Position numbers and translations under genes: made by a program. From Phelpsiimicrobium sp043802125 (lineage in GTDB: Bacteria; Omnitrophota; Gorgyraeia; Velamenicoccales; Velamenicoccaceae), in NCBI GenBank assembly GCA_043802125.1, contig JAZDLG010000053.1, forward strand, positions 1 through 9,454: a stretch of 9,454 bases of DNA, in the 5' to 3' direction. This document shows, piece by piece, positions 1-7,566 of the stretch (the first letter of the stretch is position 1; the number at the start of each line of letters is the position of its first letter). Under the pieces are notes generated by a model. The model ran no database searches, was not told the origin of the DNA, and saw nothing but the letters and a program-made list of their open reading frames with translations.

Positions 1-50
1 AGCGCGCTCTTGAAGAAGGCTTTTTCTTCGCGCAGAAGGGGCAAAGATGA
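1..50 (+). CDS. 3' end of an unidentified upstream gene (partial)
   Basis: Reading from base 3, an open frame runs off the left edge and ends at TGA 48-50, giving the C-terminal residues RALEEGFFFAQKGQR. The stop overlaps the gltX start as ATGA, the same junction used at most gene boundaries in this window, and this is the main reason to believe the frame is real. The other two forward frames do not end in this coupled way. Only about 15 residues are visible, too few to name a family. It is probably the gene preceding gltX in the same transcript. Confidence 0.45.
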   Translation, partial: RALEEGFFFAQKGQR

Positions 51-1327
51 AAGTCAGGTTTGCTCCCAGCCCGACCGGATATCTGCATATCGGCGGCGCG
101 CGCACTTGCCTCTTCAACTGGTTATTCGCCCGCCACAATAAGGCTTCTTTTATTCTCAGGATAGAAGATACTGACCGGGCGCGTTCCAAAAAAGAATATT
201 TAGACGAGATCTTGGAAAGCCTTAAGTGGCTTGGCCTGGATTGGGACGAACTCTATTACCAGAGCGAGCGTTTTGAGATATACCGGGCAGCGGCTTTAAA
301 ACTTTTAGACGAAGGCAAGGCCTATAAGGCCGAAGACGGCTCGGGCGCCGTGATATTGAAGATGCCGCAGAAAACTGTCCGCATAGATGACATGATTCAC
401 GGACACATCTCTTTTGACACGGCGCTTATCAAAGACCAGGTATTGATAAAATCCGACCAGTCGCCGACGTATAACTTTGCCTGCGTCGTAGACGACAACG
501 ATATGCAGGTCACGCACATTATCCGCGGCGACGACCATATTTCAAATACGCCGAAACAACTCGTCATCTATGAAGCGCTGGATTATAAGATACCGCAATT
601 TGCCCATATCCCGATGATATTAGGCTCAGGCGGCGGCAGGATGTCTAAGCGGGCCGGAGCCACGGCTATCACCGAATACCGGCGCATGGGATTTTTAGCC
701 GCGGGGCTCGTTAATTATCTTATGCTCTTGGGCTGGTCACCCGGCAAAGATCAGGAGATAATCTCTTTACCCGAGGCTGTTTTAAAATTTGACATTAAGT
801 CCGCGAATAAGACAGCCGCGGCCTTTGATATGGAAAAGCTACTATGGTTGAACGGCCGACATATCAGAAGCTGCGATCTTGAGAGACTCGCGGGCTTAGT
901 GAAGCCTTTCTTGAGCGATTTTGATGGAAAATCCCTCGTTTCTATATTAAAATTATACCGTGAGCGGGCAGAGACTTTAGTTGAGTTGGCAGAGGGTCTT
1001 AAGTCTTTCTTTGTCAAAGAAGTTGAATTTGATAAAGACGCGGCAGAAAAGTTGTTCTCGCAGGATTTAACGCGGGAATTTGTATTGCTAAAGGACAGGT
1101 TCAGCGCGCTTTCTGATTTCAGCGCTGTGAAAATAGAAGAAGCCTTCAGATCCTGTGTCGCAGAGCTTGGAGTGACGGTCAAACATTTGATCCATCCTCT
1201 CCGTTTGGCGTTAAGCGGCAGGACCGGCGGGCCGGGTATGTTTGAGTTGATAGAGGCCCTGGGAAAAGAACGCGCCATTGAAAGAATGGAGCGTGTCATC
1301 AAATTGTTCAAGAAAGAGGGTGTATGA
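47..1327 (+). CDS. gltX: Glutamyl-tRNA synthetase (GluRS), compact form
   Basis: Class I aminoacyl-tRNA synthetase that joins glutamate to tRNA-Glu using ATP in the cytoplasm. The N-terminus (FAPSPTGYLHIGGART, from residue 5) carries the HIGH-equivalent HIGG at 14-17; the KMSKS-equivalent RMSKR is at 198-202 after GSGGG. The glutamate/tRNA-acceptor region LRIEDTDRAR (37-46) and the C-terminal block HPLRLALSGRTGGPGMFE (383-400) are typical of GluRS. Length is 426 residues against roughly 470 for the usual bacterial enzyme. The shortfall lies mostly between KAYKA (91-95) and VILKMP (102-107), where E. coli and Thermus enzymes have about 40 more residues (zinc-binding or zinc-like subdomain). 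A further short gap precedes YYQSE (70-74). The ATG at 47 is preceded by AAGGGG at about 36-41. Because glnS and a tRNA-Gln are nearby, this GluRS is presumably discriminating, but the anticodon-reading residues were not aligned. Confidence 0.97.
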   Translation: MKVRFAPSPTGYLHIGGARTCLFNWLFARHNKASFILRIEDTDRARSKKEYLDEILESLKWLGLDWDELYYQSERFEIYRAAALKLLDEGKAYKAEDGSGAVILKMPQKTVRIDDMIHGHISFDTALIKDQVLIKSDQSPTYNFACVVDDNDMQVTHIIRGDDHISNTPKQLVIYEALDYKIPQFAHIPMILGSGGGRMSKRAGATAITEYRRMGFLAAGLVNYLMLLGWSPGKDQEIISLPEAVLKFDIKSANKTAAAFDMEKLLWLNGRHIRSCDLERLAGLVKPFLSDFDGKSLVSILKLYRERAETLVELAEGLKSFFVKEVEFDKDAAEKLFSQDLTREFVLLKDRFSALSDFSAVKIEEAFRSCVAELGVTVKHLIHPLRLALSGRTGGPGMFELIEALGKERAIERMERVIKLFKKEGV

Positions 1328-1470
1328 GAAAAAAGAAAGCTTTTCTAAGCGTTTTAGCCATAGCTATCTGCCTCGCGAGTTTTGTTATGCTTTGCGGCTG
1401 TGAGACAGCCAAAGGCGCCTGGCGCGACATTAAAGACGCGGACCAGTGGTTTAGAGACCACGCGTGGTAG
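1324..1470 (+). CDS. Small entericidin-like lipoprotein (48 aa)
   Basis: A 48-residue protein that overlaps the gltX stop as ATGA, with AGAGGG immediately upstream. Residues 2-5 are RKKK, followed by a hydrophobic segment (about 6-23) ending in LCGC, a plausible lipobox with Cys26 as the lipidated residue. The mature part is only about 23 residues (CETAKGAWRDIKDADQWF from 26, ending in Trp48). Its start resembles entericidin-type peptides, in which a lipidated Cys is followed by Thr, a basic-Gly pair and an acidic-Ile patch. This suggests a tiny outer- or inner-membrane-anchored lipoprotein. Its function is unknown; entericidins in enterobacteria act as toxin/antidote lipoproteins, but similarity this short does not prove that role. 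Cys24 is a second nearby cysteine, so the exact cleavage site is not certain. Confidence 0.72.
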   Translation: MRKKKAFLSVLAIAICLASFVMLCGCETAKGAWRDIKDADQWFRDHAW

Positions 1471-1474
1471 AATT

Positions 1475-1504
1475 TTGCTTCATTAATCCGGCTTTCCGTA
1501 ATAC
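1475..1504 (+). promoter_or_regulatory. Possible weak sigma-70 promoter for tRNA-Gln and downstream genes
   Basis: The 64-nt gap between the lipoprotein stop and the tRNA contains TTGCTT (1475-1480) and TAATAC (1499-1504) separated by 18 nt, about 30 nt before the tRNA 5' end. Both boxes are imperfect. The tRNA could equally be processed from read-through of the gltX transcript, since no terminator is visible between them. Confidence 0.25.
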
Positions 1505-1534
1505 TTAGGAAGTACCCTAAATAGAAGTCATTTT

Positions 1535-1608
1535 TGCCCTGTAGTGTAAAGGTAGCACGACTGGCTCTGGACCAGTTAATCATGGTTCGAATCCATGCGG
1601 GGCAGCCA
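1535..1608 (+). tRNA. tRNA-Gln (anticodon CUG), CCA encoded
   Basis: A complete cloverleaf can be drawn by hand. The acceptor stem is TGCCCTG (1535-1541) with CGGGGCA (1598-1604), including one T-G pair. The D stem is GTG/CAC (1544-1546/1556-1558), the anticodon stem ACTGG/CCAGT (1560-1564/1572-1576) and the T stem CATGG/CCATG around TTCGAAT (1581-1597). The seven-base anticodon loop CTCTGGA places CTG at 1567-1569, which reads the glutamine codon CAG. Discriminator G1605 is followed by a genomically encoded CCA (1606-1608). The weak U1-A72 pair, G2-C71 and G73 are known identity elements for bacterial GlnRS, in keeping with glnS downstream. Only 17 nt separate the tRNA from the next coding region. 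Confidence 0.96.
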
Positions 1609-1625
1609 AAATTTTTATACCCGCC

Positions 1626-2564
1626 ATGAACAAAAAATATTCAATAGAGGTCCCGATATATTCCAGTCCCATTGAACATTTGGCCAAGCTTAACCGGCTG
1701 GAGGATATTGATATAGTTTTGTATGGGGGAGCTCCAAACTCTCCATTAAACGGCGGCAGATTTAATTACGTTTTAGACGGTCTTTTTCTGTGGGATAGGC
1801 CTTTTTTCGCGTTGACTAAAAGGCAACTTTCAAGGGTCTTTGCCAAATTTTATGAGACCTTAACAAAGGCTAATCAAAATGGCATCTCTTTCCGCCTGGC
1901 TTATACAAATATGTTTATAAGCCAAGAAGAATTAAATGAAGAGAACTTGTATCCGGTCAAGCGGCTGGTCGCCTCTTCCGAAAAATATGGAGTGAAAAAC
2001 GGTATCATCCTTAACAATAAGCTTCTTGAAGATCGCATCCGCCAAATGTATGGGGATAAGCTTGTTTACGTCGGCTCTTGCACAAAGTATGTGTCGTCGC
2101 ACAAGCTGCTTACGCCCGGCGAAACTCTGAGCATGTATCTTAATGACAGCGGCAAGTATGATTTTATTTGCCTGACACCTCAAGATTCCAGAAGAGAAGG
2201 CCTTCTTCAAGATGTGTTGCGCGAAAGCAAAAGCGGTATCATCGCTATTTGTAATTCATACTGCGCCGACCGCTGCAATTCTTATTATCATTACGCGTAT
2301 ACCTCAAAAGAGAACAAGAAGTCTCTTCTTTCCGTAGGGCTAATAGATACCATAGCAGCTGCGTTTAAGTTTATTTTGCCGCGGGCCCTGACTTGCTCGG
2401 CATTCCGCCAATCGTTTTGCAAGATGGATATCAAAACAATAGCCGAGATGCAGTTGGATGCGGGAATTGTAAATTTCAAATTAGGAAGGGGCTTGGGAGC
2501 CAACCTTATTGACCGGCTCGTCTCGCTGATCAGAGATTTTAAAGAAGGGTATCCGGATAAATGA
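1626..2564 (+). CDS. Peptidase U32-like (UbiU/YhbU-type) protein, putative Fe-S binding
   Basis: A 312-residue protein, probably a soluble TIM-barrel-like member of the peptidase-U32 superfamily. Supporting patterns are YGGAPNSPLNGGR (33-45), a Tyr-Thr-Asn segment after GISFRLAY (86-93), a glycine/valine-rich strand ending in VGSCTKYV (149-156), a Cys-rich block, and a closing NFKLGRG (283-289) that resembles the FKI-x-GR end of U32 domains. The Cys block is C209-x3-C213-x3-C217 with His222 close by, and C257 and C265 follow. UbiU/UbiV-type members use four Cys to hold a 4Fe-4S cluster, so a cluster is plausible here. True U32 proteases and RNA- or quinone-hydroxylating members cannot be told apart by eye. 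No signal peptide is seen. The ATG has no evident Shine-Dalgarno and lies 17 nt after tRNA-Gln; the stop overlaps the methyltransferase start (ATGA, 2561-2564). Confidence 0.62.
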   Translation: MNKKYSIEVPIYSSPIEHLAKLNRLEDIDIVLYGGAPNSPLNGGRFNYVLDGLFLWDRPFFALTKRQLSRVFAKFYETLTKANQNGISFRLAYTNMFISQEELNEENLYPVKRLVASSEKYGVKNGIILNNKLLEDRIRQMYGDKLVYVGSCTKYVSSHKLLTPGETLSMYLNDSGKYDFICLTPQDSRREGLLQDVLRESKSGIIAICNSYCADRCNSYYHYAYTSKENKKSLLSVGLIDTIAAAFKFILPRALTCSAFRQSFCKMDIKTIAEMQLDAGIVNFKLGRGLGANLIDRLVSLIRDFKEGYPDK

Positions 2565-3235
2565 TCGTTAGATTGCTGCGTAAGATAATGCCTGAGAAAA
2601 TGCCGTTTTTTGCGGCTGCTTCCTACGCGGCAGGCCCGGTAAAGATATTTATGCCGCAGTACAAACTCATGGCTAAAGATATCTCCGAGGCAGCAAGTGG
2701 AACTATTCTTGATATAGGAACAGGCCCGGGCGTGCTGCCTCTTGAGATAGGCAAGCTTATTCCGTCCGCGCGTATCACCGGCATTGATGTAAGCGAAAAA
2801 ATGATAGAGATCGCCCAAAGAAATAAGAAAAAATATGGGCTGACCAACGTAGATTTCATGGCAATGGACGCCAACGCTCTTTCGTTTGACGATAATGCTT
2901 TTGACATGATCATAAGTACCGATGCTCTGCATCATTGGAAACACCCTTCAAGGATAATTGATGAGATGCACCGGTGCCTGAAACCCGGAGGCGAAGCATG
3001 GATCTATGACGGCTTTTCCGGAGCTTCCAACAAAGATATAGATGCCTACATTGCCGGAATGCCCAGGGTCTTTCCTCTATATTCAGTGGCCAGGTTGATC
3101 TTGGGTATCCACGGGTTTTCGCAGAAAGAATATGACACCATAATTAAAGACACAGTTGCCAAAACTCAATTCAGAACGTGCTCCTGTGAACAGCGCGGTG
3201 TGATGATGCGGGTCCGTTTGCGCAAAATTAGATAA
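2561..3235 (+). CDS. Class I SAM-dependent methyltransferase
   Basis: A 224-residue Rossmann-fold methyltransferase of the Methyltransf_11/UbiE-like group. Motif I is ILDIGTGPG (49-57), which binds S-adenosylmethionine. The acidic residue ending strand 2 is in TGIDVSEKM (73-81), followed by AMDANALSFDDNAFDMI (101-117) and the post-motif LKPGGEAWIYDGF (140-152). STDALHHW (119-126) is the usual motif after strand 4. The C-terminal part (about 153-205) is helical and likely shapes the substrate site; the tail is strongly basic (RVRLRKIR). The substrate cannot be inferred; quinone, lipid, peptide or tRNA-related small-molecule methylation are all possible. The ATGA overlap with the U32-like gene implies coupled translation. 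A 38-nt gap to the next gene is the loosest junction within this cassette. Confidence 0.9.
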   Translation: MIVRLLRKIMPEKMPFFAAASYAAGPVKIFMPQYKLMAKDISEAASGTILDIGTGPGVLPLEIGKLIPSARITGIDVSEKMIEIAQRNKKKYGLTNVDFMAMDANALSFDDNAFDMIISTDALHHWKHPSRIIDEMHRCLKPGGEAWIYDGFSGASNKDIDAYIAGMPRVFPLYSVARLILGIHGFSQKEYDTIIKDTVAKTQFRTCSCEQRGVMMRVRLRKIR

Positions 3236-3273
3236 TTCTTGCAATACGCGCATAACAATGTTTTACTTATACG

Positions 3274-4092
3274 ATGAAAGCTGCTGCGCCGGGTATAAAA
3301 GCTGTGTTAAAAACGGGGAGATTTTTGATACCCTACAGGGTGTATGAAAATAAAGGGCCCCAGCTTATATTTATTAACGGCGTGCAGCAGTCCATGGCGA
3401 TGTGGCAGACTTTTATCGCCCGTTTCGGCCGCGATTACAGGATAATCCTCTTTGATTTTCCAAATCAGGGAAAAGCCAAGATCCTTTCCGGGCCTGTACA
3501 GGTAACACTGGATGAGCAGGTAGAGATCTTGTCAGCCATGATGGATAAAACGGCATTAAGCCGGGACGCGACAGTATGCGCCGCATCATGGGGAGGCGTC
3601 ATCGCCGTGGCATTTGCGGCTAAATATCGCGACAGGGTGAAAAGGCTGATATTAGCGAGCCTGGGGACAAAACCGAACAAGAAAATGGTAGAGACCATTA
3701 AACAAGGCTCTGCCGTAGACTTAAGCGACCGCGACCAGATGGCTCAAACATTGATAAAGAGCTTCGGAGAGACGCTTCCCGAACGGTTCAAGCAGAATAT
3801 CGTCAAGCAATTCCGCGCAATGAAAGAAGAAAGCGTGCAGGCCTTTTACGAGCATGGATTATTTGTGATTTCTTCAAAGCAATTAAGCGATATAGTTAAC
3901 CTGCGGGCCATCAAGGCTAAAACTATACTGCTCAACGGAGAAAAAGACGCCATTATTGACTTAGACGATGTCAAATTCCTCGCTTCTCAGATCCCTGATT
4001 GCGAATTAAGGATCATTAAGGGCGTAGGACATTTTCTGCATATGGAACGCGAAGATGTCTTAGACATCTACGAAAACATCCTCCGGTCTTGA
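3274..4092 (+). CDS. Alpha/beta-fold hydrolase
   Basis: A 272-residue alpha/beta-hydrolase-fold protein with no signal peptide, so cytoplasmic. The oxyanion-side loop follows strand 3 (LIFINGVQQSM, 31-41). The nucleophile elbow is AASWGG (103-108) with Ser105; Ala replaces the first Gly of the usual G-x-S-x-G, which family members tolerate. The acid is probably Asp225 in LLNGEKDAI (219-227) and the base His253 in GVGHFLHME (250-258), completing the triad. A helical cap lies at about 135-200. This layout fits esterases, thioesterases and meta-cleavage-type hydrolases; the substrate is unknown. In frame, a TAA at 3253-3255 precedes the ATG, so 3274 is the first good start, but no strong Shine-Dalgarno is visible. 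The end overlaps the permease start by four bases (TTGA, 4089-4092). Confidence 0.88.
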   Translation: MKAAAPGIKAVLKTGRFLIPYRVYENKGPQLIFINGVQQSMAMWQTFIARFGRDYRIILFDFPNQGKAKILSGPVQVTLDEQVEILSAMMDKTALSRDATVCAASWGGVIAVAFAAKYRDRVKRLILASLGTKPNKKMVETIKQGSAVDLSDRDQMAQTLIKSFGETLPERFKQNIVKQFRAMKEESVQAFYEHGLFVISSKQLSDIVNLRAIKAKTILLNGEKDAIIDLDDVKFLASQIPDCELRIIKGVGHFLHMEREDVLDIYENILRS

Positions 4093-5207
4093 ACATACTC
4101 CACTTTCTTGTCAAAGACGTATTCCGTAAAAAGACGCGCGCTCTCCTTACCATCTGCGGTATCAGCGTAGGCGTATGCGTATGCATTATTATGTTAGGCA
4201 TTGGAGAGAGCATAAAAAATTCTTTTAAGGATGTTTACGGCAAGCGCCGGATAGACATCATCATCCAGGAGAAAGAGCAGCTTAGCATTCTATTGAGCAG
4301 GGTGGACGCCGGTATTGCGACGGTTATAAAAAGAATGCCGTCCGTTGGCGATGCGACAGAGACACTTCTTTATATCCATAAGCTCAAAGCCTCTGCTGTG
4401 CCTGTCTTCGGATGGGAGCCTGACAGCTTTTTATTTGACGCCGTAGAACTCATTCGTGGCAGGAGGCCCGTTGCCGGAAAAAATGAGGTCATGGCAGGAG
4501 AAGCCCTCGCCAGGAGCCTGGAGAAAGATAACGAAAAGCAGATTAAAATAAAGGGTGTCGCTTTTCGCGTCGTCGGAGTCTTTAAAAGCACCAGCCCTTT
4601 TGAACAGTATGCGGCCGTTGCGCCGCTGTCAGACCTTCAGGCAACGATACATGAAGCGGGAAGAGCAAGTTTTATTAACGTAAGATTGAAGCCTTCGTAC
4701 CGGACAGAAACGATGATGGAAAATATCGCAAGAGCAATAGAAACCAATTTTCCGCTTACCGCAGCCATGAGAGCTGACGCGTTCATTGCCGAAAAGACAC
4801 AATTTATCGTGGTTGGCGAACAATTTTCTTTTCTTGTGAGCCTGATCACTATTATCGCGGTGGCTTTGGGCCTGGCAAATACCATGGTGACCTCTGCCTT
4901 TGAAAAAAGAAAATTTCTTGCGATCCTGCTTGCACTGGGGTGGCAGAAGATAGAAATAGCAGCGCTCTTTGTGTCTGAATCCCTCATCGTGGCAATATTA
5001 GGCGGCGCTATCGGGATGTTTTTAGGTTTTAAAGGGACAGGGTATATTTTTGGCCTCACCAGCATCCAGGCGTTTGTCCCGGAATTGAACGCCGTTTTTA
5101 TGTTCAAGATCGTGGGCATGGTCTTAGGCAGCGCTGTTGTTGCCGCTATCGTGCCTATATGGACGACATTGAATTCTGACCCCGTGGAGATAATAAGAAG
5201 TGAATGA
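4089..5207 (+). CDS. FtsX-family ABC transporter permease (MacB/LolC-like)
   Basis: A 372-residue inner-membrane permease of a type VII ABC system. It starts at TTG (4089), overlapping the hydrolase stop. This start gives the canonical FtsX-family N-terminus, an amphipathic segment with KDVFRKKTRALLT just before the first membrane helix (about 19-38). A periplasmic MacB-type core domain spans about 40-245, including FRVVGVFKSTSPF (159-171). Three further membrane helices follow at about 247-268, 292-313 and 338-357. The conserved FEKRKFLAILLALGWQKIEI stretch (271-290) is the cytoplasmic coupling-helix region, and the protein ends in DPVEIIRSE as family members do. MacB/Lol-type proteins export molecules or drive periplasmic mechanochemistry rather than import nutrients. 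Only one permease gene is present, so a homodimer is likely. Confidence 0.93.
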   Translation: MNILHFLVKDVFRKKTRALLTICGISVGVCVCIIMLGIGESIKNSFKDVYGKRRIDIIIQEKEQLSILLSRVDAGIATVIKRMPSVGDATETLLYIHKLKASAVPVFGWEPDSFLFDAVELIRGRRPVAGKNEVMAGEALARSLEKDNEKQIKIKGVAFRVVGVFKSTSPFEQYAAVAPLSDLQATIHEAGRASFINVRLKPSYRTETMMENIARAIETNFPLTAAMRADAFIAEKTQFIVVGEQFSFLVSLITIIAVALGLANTMVTSAFEKRKFLAILLALGWQKIEIAALFVSESLIVAILGGAIGMFLGFKGTGYIFGLTSIQAFVPELNAVFMFKIVGMVLGSAVVAAIVPIWTTLNSDPVEIIRSE

Positions 5208-5880
5208 TCCTGCCCCGCAAAAAAATATTTTCCGCACCCGTAACTTGCGCAAATTTTATCAGCCGACGCAGGCCTTTGCCCTTCGCGACGTAAGCCTGGA
5301 TGTCCCTGAAGGTGAATTTTTAGGTATCAAGGGCCCCAGCGGCAGCGGGAAAAGCACTCTCCTTTATCTTTTGGCAGGCCTTCTGACGCCGACGAGCGGT
5401 GAGATCTATTTCCGGGGCGAGCCCCTTGAGCGCGTAAGGAACAAGGCCGTTTACCGCAAGAAAAACATAGGCTTTGTCTTCCAGGATTTTTATCTTTATC
5501 CCCGCTTTACAGTGTTAGAGAACATGCTCTTTTCGTGCCTGCAGCGGCTTATTGTCCCAACATCCACGATCAAGAAGGCAGAGGCACAGCTTGAATATCT
5601 GCATATGCTAAATAAAAAAAATGTACCCGTAGAAGTATTGTCCGCGGGAGAACGCCAGCGGGTCTGCATCGCGCGCGCTTTATTATACGAGCCTCAATGT
5701 ATTTTGGCGGATGAACCTACGGGGAATTTGGACAGCGAGAATGCCAGGAATATCCTGGAGATTCTGCAGAAGATAAACAATGAACACAAAACCACCATAC
5801 TTTTGGTCACCCATGATGAAATGGTGTCCGGATACGCGCATCGCCTTGTGCGCATCATTGATGGAAGCCTGCATATATGA
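5200..5880 (+). CDS. ABC transporter ATP-binding protein (MacB/LolD-type)
   Basis: A 226-residue stand-alone nucleotide-binding domain that powers the preceding permease by ATP hydrolysis at the cytoplasmic face. Walker A is GPSGSGKST (45-53), the Q-loop Gln95 lies in FVFQDFYLYP, the signature is LSAGERQR (147-154), Walker B is ILADEP (168-173), the D-loop is NLDS (176-179) and the switch His205 is in VTHDE. LSAGE in place of the common LSGGE/Q is a mild variant. ADEPTGNLDS and the length are typical of the LolD/MacB/FtsE branch. The start is GTG at 5200, inside the permease end (8-nt overlap), with GGAG at 5186-5189. The stop overlaps glnS as ATGA, so exporter and synthetase appear to share one message. 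Confidence 0.95.
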   Translation: MNDPAPQKNIFRTRNLRKFYQPTQAFALRDVSLDVPEGEFLGIKGPSGSGKSTLLYLLAGLLTPTSGEIYFRGEPLERVRNKAVYRKKNIGFVFQDFYLYPRFTVLENMLFSCLQRLIVPTSTIKKAEAQLEYLHMLNKKNVPVEVLSAGERQRVCIARALLYEPQCILADEPTGNLDSENARNILEILQKINNEHKTTILLVTHDEMVSGYAHRLVRIIDGSLHI

Positions 5881-7559
5881 CGGAAAACGCTAAACCAACG
5901 AAAAATTTTATCCGCGATATCATTGACCGGGACTTGGTAGATGGCAAGAACAAGGGCACAGTGCATACGCGCTTCCCTCCGGAGCCGAACGGTTATCTTC
6001 ACATCGGCCACGCCAAGAGCATGTGCCTGAATTTCGGCATAGCGCGCGATTATCGCGGGTTATGCAACTTGCGTTTTGACGACACGAACCCCGAGACAGA
6101 AGAAACAGAATACGTCAATTCAATAATACAAGACGTGCGCTGGCTCGGCTTTGACTGGCAGGATAGGCTATTTTACGCCTCAGACTATTTTGATAAATTA
6201 TATGAATACGCAGTCCGGCTCATCAAAAAAGGCAAGGCTTTTGTCTGCGATCAGACGTTAGAACAGATGAGAAAAAGCCGCGGCACTATCACAGAACTCG
6301 GCGAGGATAGCCCTTTCCGCGGGCGCGGCATAGACGAGAACCTGGATCTCTTCGCCCGCATGAGAGCCGGTGAGTTTGCAGAGGGCTCCAAGGTCCTGCG
6401 AGGCAAAATAGACATGGCGCACCCGAATTTATTGATGCGAGACCCGGTATTTTACCGCATCAGGAAAGAATCCCACCACAGGACAAGAGACACGTGGTGC
6501 ATTTATCCGACTTATGATTTTACCCACGGCATTTGCGATTCCATTGAAGGCATAACACATTCTATCTGCACCCTGGAATTTGAAGTGCACAGGCCGTTAT
6601 ACGACTGGATATTAGTTGAGTTGGGTATCCATCATCCTCAGCAGATAGAGTTCGCTCGCCTGAACGTTAGCCATACCTTGTTGAGTAAACGCAAACTGCT
6701 TGAGCTGGTAGAAAAAAAATTAGTCAGCGGCTGGGATGATCCGCGCATGCCGACTTTATCTGGATTAAGGCGCCGCGGTTATACCCCGGCGTCTATCAGG
6801 CAATTTTGCGAGCATATCGGCGTATCCAAAGCGGACAGCATCATTGACTTAAACGTGCTTGAGAATTCTATCCGCGAAGAATTAAACAAGACCGCGCCTC
6901 GCGTTATGGCTGTGCTTCGCCCATTAAAAGTGATCATAGATAATTATCCCGAGGATTTGACCGAAGAAATGGATGCGGTTAACAACCCTGAGGATTCATC
7001 GGCAGGAACGCGCAAGGTCCCTTTTTCGCGCGAGCTTTATATAGAGGAAGATGATTTTCGCGAGGAGGCGCCCAAACAATTTTTCCGCCTGGCTCCCGGC
7101 CGAGAGGTGAGGTTGCGCTACGCCTATTTTATTAAATGCGTTGGCGTTGTCAAAAATGAGGCAACAGGCAAGATACGAGAAATACACTGCACATATGACC
7201 CTCAAACGCGCGGCGGAGATGCGCCTGACAACCGCAAGGTAAAGGCCACTATACACTGGGTTTCTTCTCAACATTCAATACCCGCTGAGGTGTGCTTATA
7301 TGACACCTTGTTTACAAAGCGCGATCCCAATAATGTTGCCGAAGGTGTTGATTACACAACAAACCTTAATCCTAAGTCTCTTGAAGTGTTGCCTGGATGC
7401 CGTCTGGAGCCGAGTCTTAAGAACGCGCTCCCCGGAGCCCGCTATCAATTTGAGAGGATGGGGTATTTTGTGCTGGATAATGCAAACAGCGGTAAGCCTG
7501 TTTTTAATCGTATCGTTACTCTTCGTGACACCTGGGCTAAATTAGAGCGCAAACTATAA
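5877..7559 (+). CDS. glnS: Glutaminyl-tRNA synthetase (GlnRS)
   Basis: A class I aminoacyl-tRNA synthetase of 560 residues (about 554 in E. coli) that charges tRNA-Gln directly with glutamine. PPEPNGYLHIGHAKS (34-48) contains HIGH at 42-45. RFDDTNPETE (66-75) is the GlnRS counterpart of the GluRS RIEDTD block. LLSKRK (268-273) is the KMSKS equivalent. RDPVFYRI (188-195) and YPTYDFTHGICDSIEGITHSICTLEFEVHRPLYDW (210-244) are conserved in GlnRS and bind amino acid, tRNA acceptor and discriminator. Two beta-barrel anticodon domains fill about 335-560, ending at a typical NRIVTLRDTW block. Its start overlaps the ABC ATPase stop (ATGA, 5877-5880), with GGAAG at 5863-5867. Direct glutaminylation means Gln-tRNA formation need not rely on the GatCAB amidotransferase route. 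The matching tRNA-Gln(CUG) lies 4.3 kb upstream on the same strand. Confidence 0.98.
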   Translation: MTENAKPTKNFIRDIIDRDLVDGKNKGTVHTRFPPEPNGYLHIGHAKSMCLNFGIARDYRGLCNLRFDDTNPETEETEYVNSIIQDVRWLGFDWQDRLFYASDYFDKLYEYAVRLIKKGKAFVCDQTLEQMRKSRGTITELGEDSPFRGRGIDENLDLFARMRAGEFAEGSKVLRGKIDMAHPNLLMRDPVFYRIRKESHHRTRDTWCIYPTYDFTHGICDSIEGITHSICTLEFEVHRPLYDWILVELGIHHPQQIEFARLNVSHTLLSKRKLLELVEKKLVSGWDDPRMPTLSGLRRRGYTPASIRQFCEHIGVSKADSIIDLNVLENSIREELNKTAPRVMAVLRPLKVIIDNYPEDLTEEMDAVNNPEDSSAGTRKVPFSRELYIEEDDFREEAPKQFFRLAPGREVRLRYAYFIKCVGVVKNEATGKIREIHCTYDPQTRGGDAPDNRKVKATIHWVSSQHSIPAEVCLYDTLFTKRDPNNVAEGVDYTTNLNPKSLEVLPGCRLEPSLKNALPGARYQFERMGYFVLDNANSGKPVFNRIVTLRDTWAKLERKL

Positions 7560-7566
7560 CTCCCAA

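Noticed and set aside
1535..1608. tRNA-Gln as a mobile-element attachment site
   Set aside because: No integrase, no repeated tRNA 3' end and no change in base composition were seen in the downstream genes.
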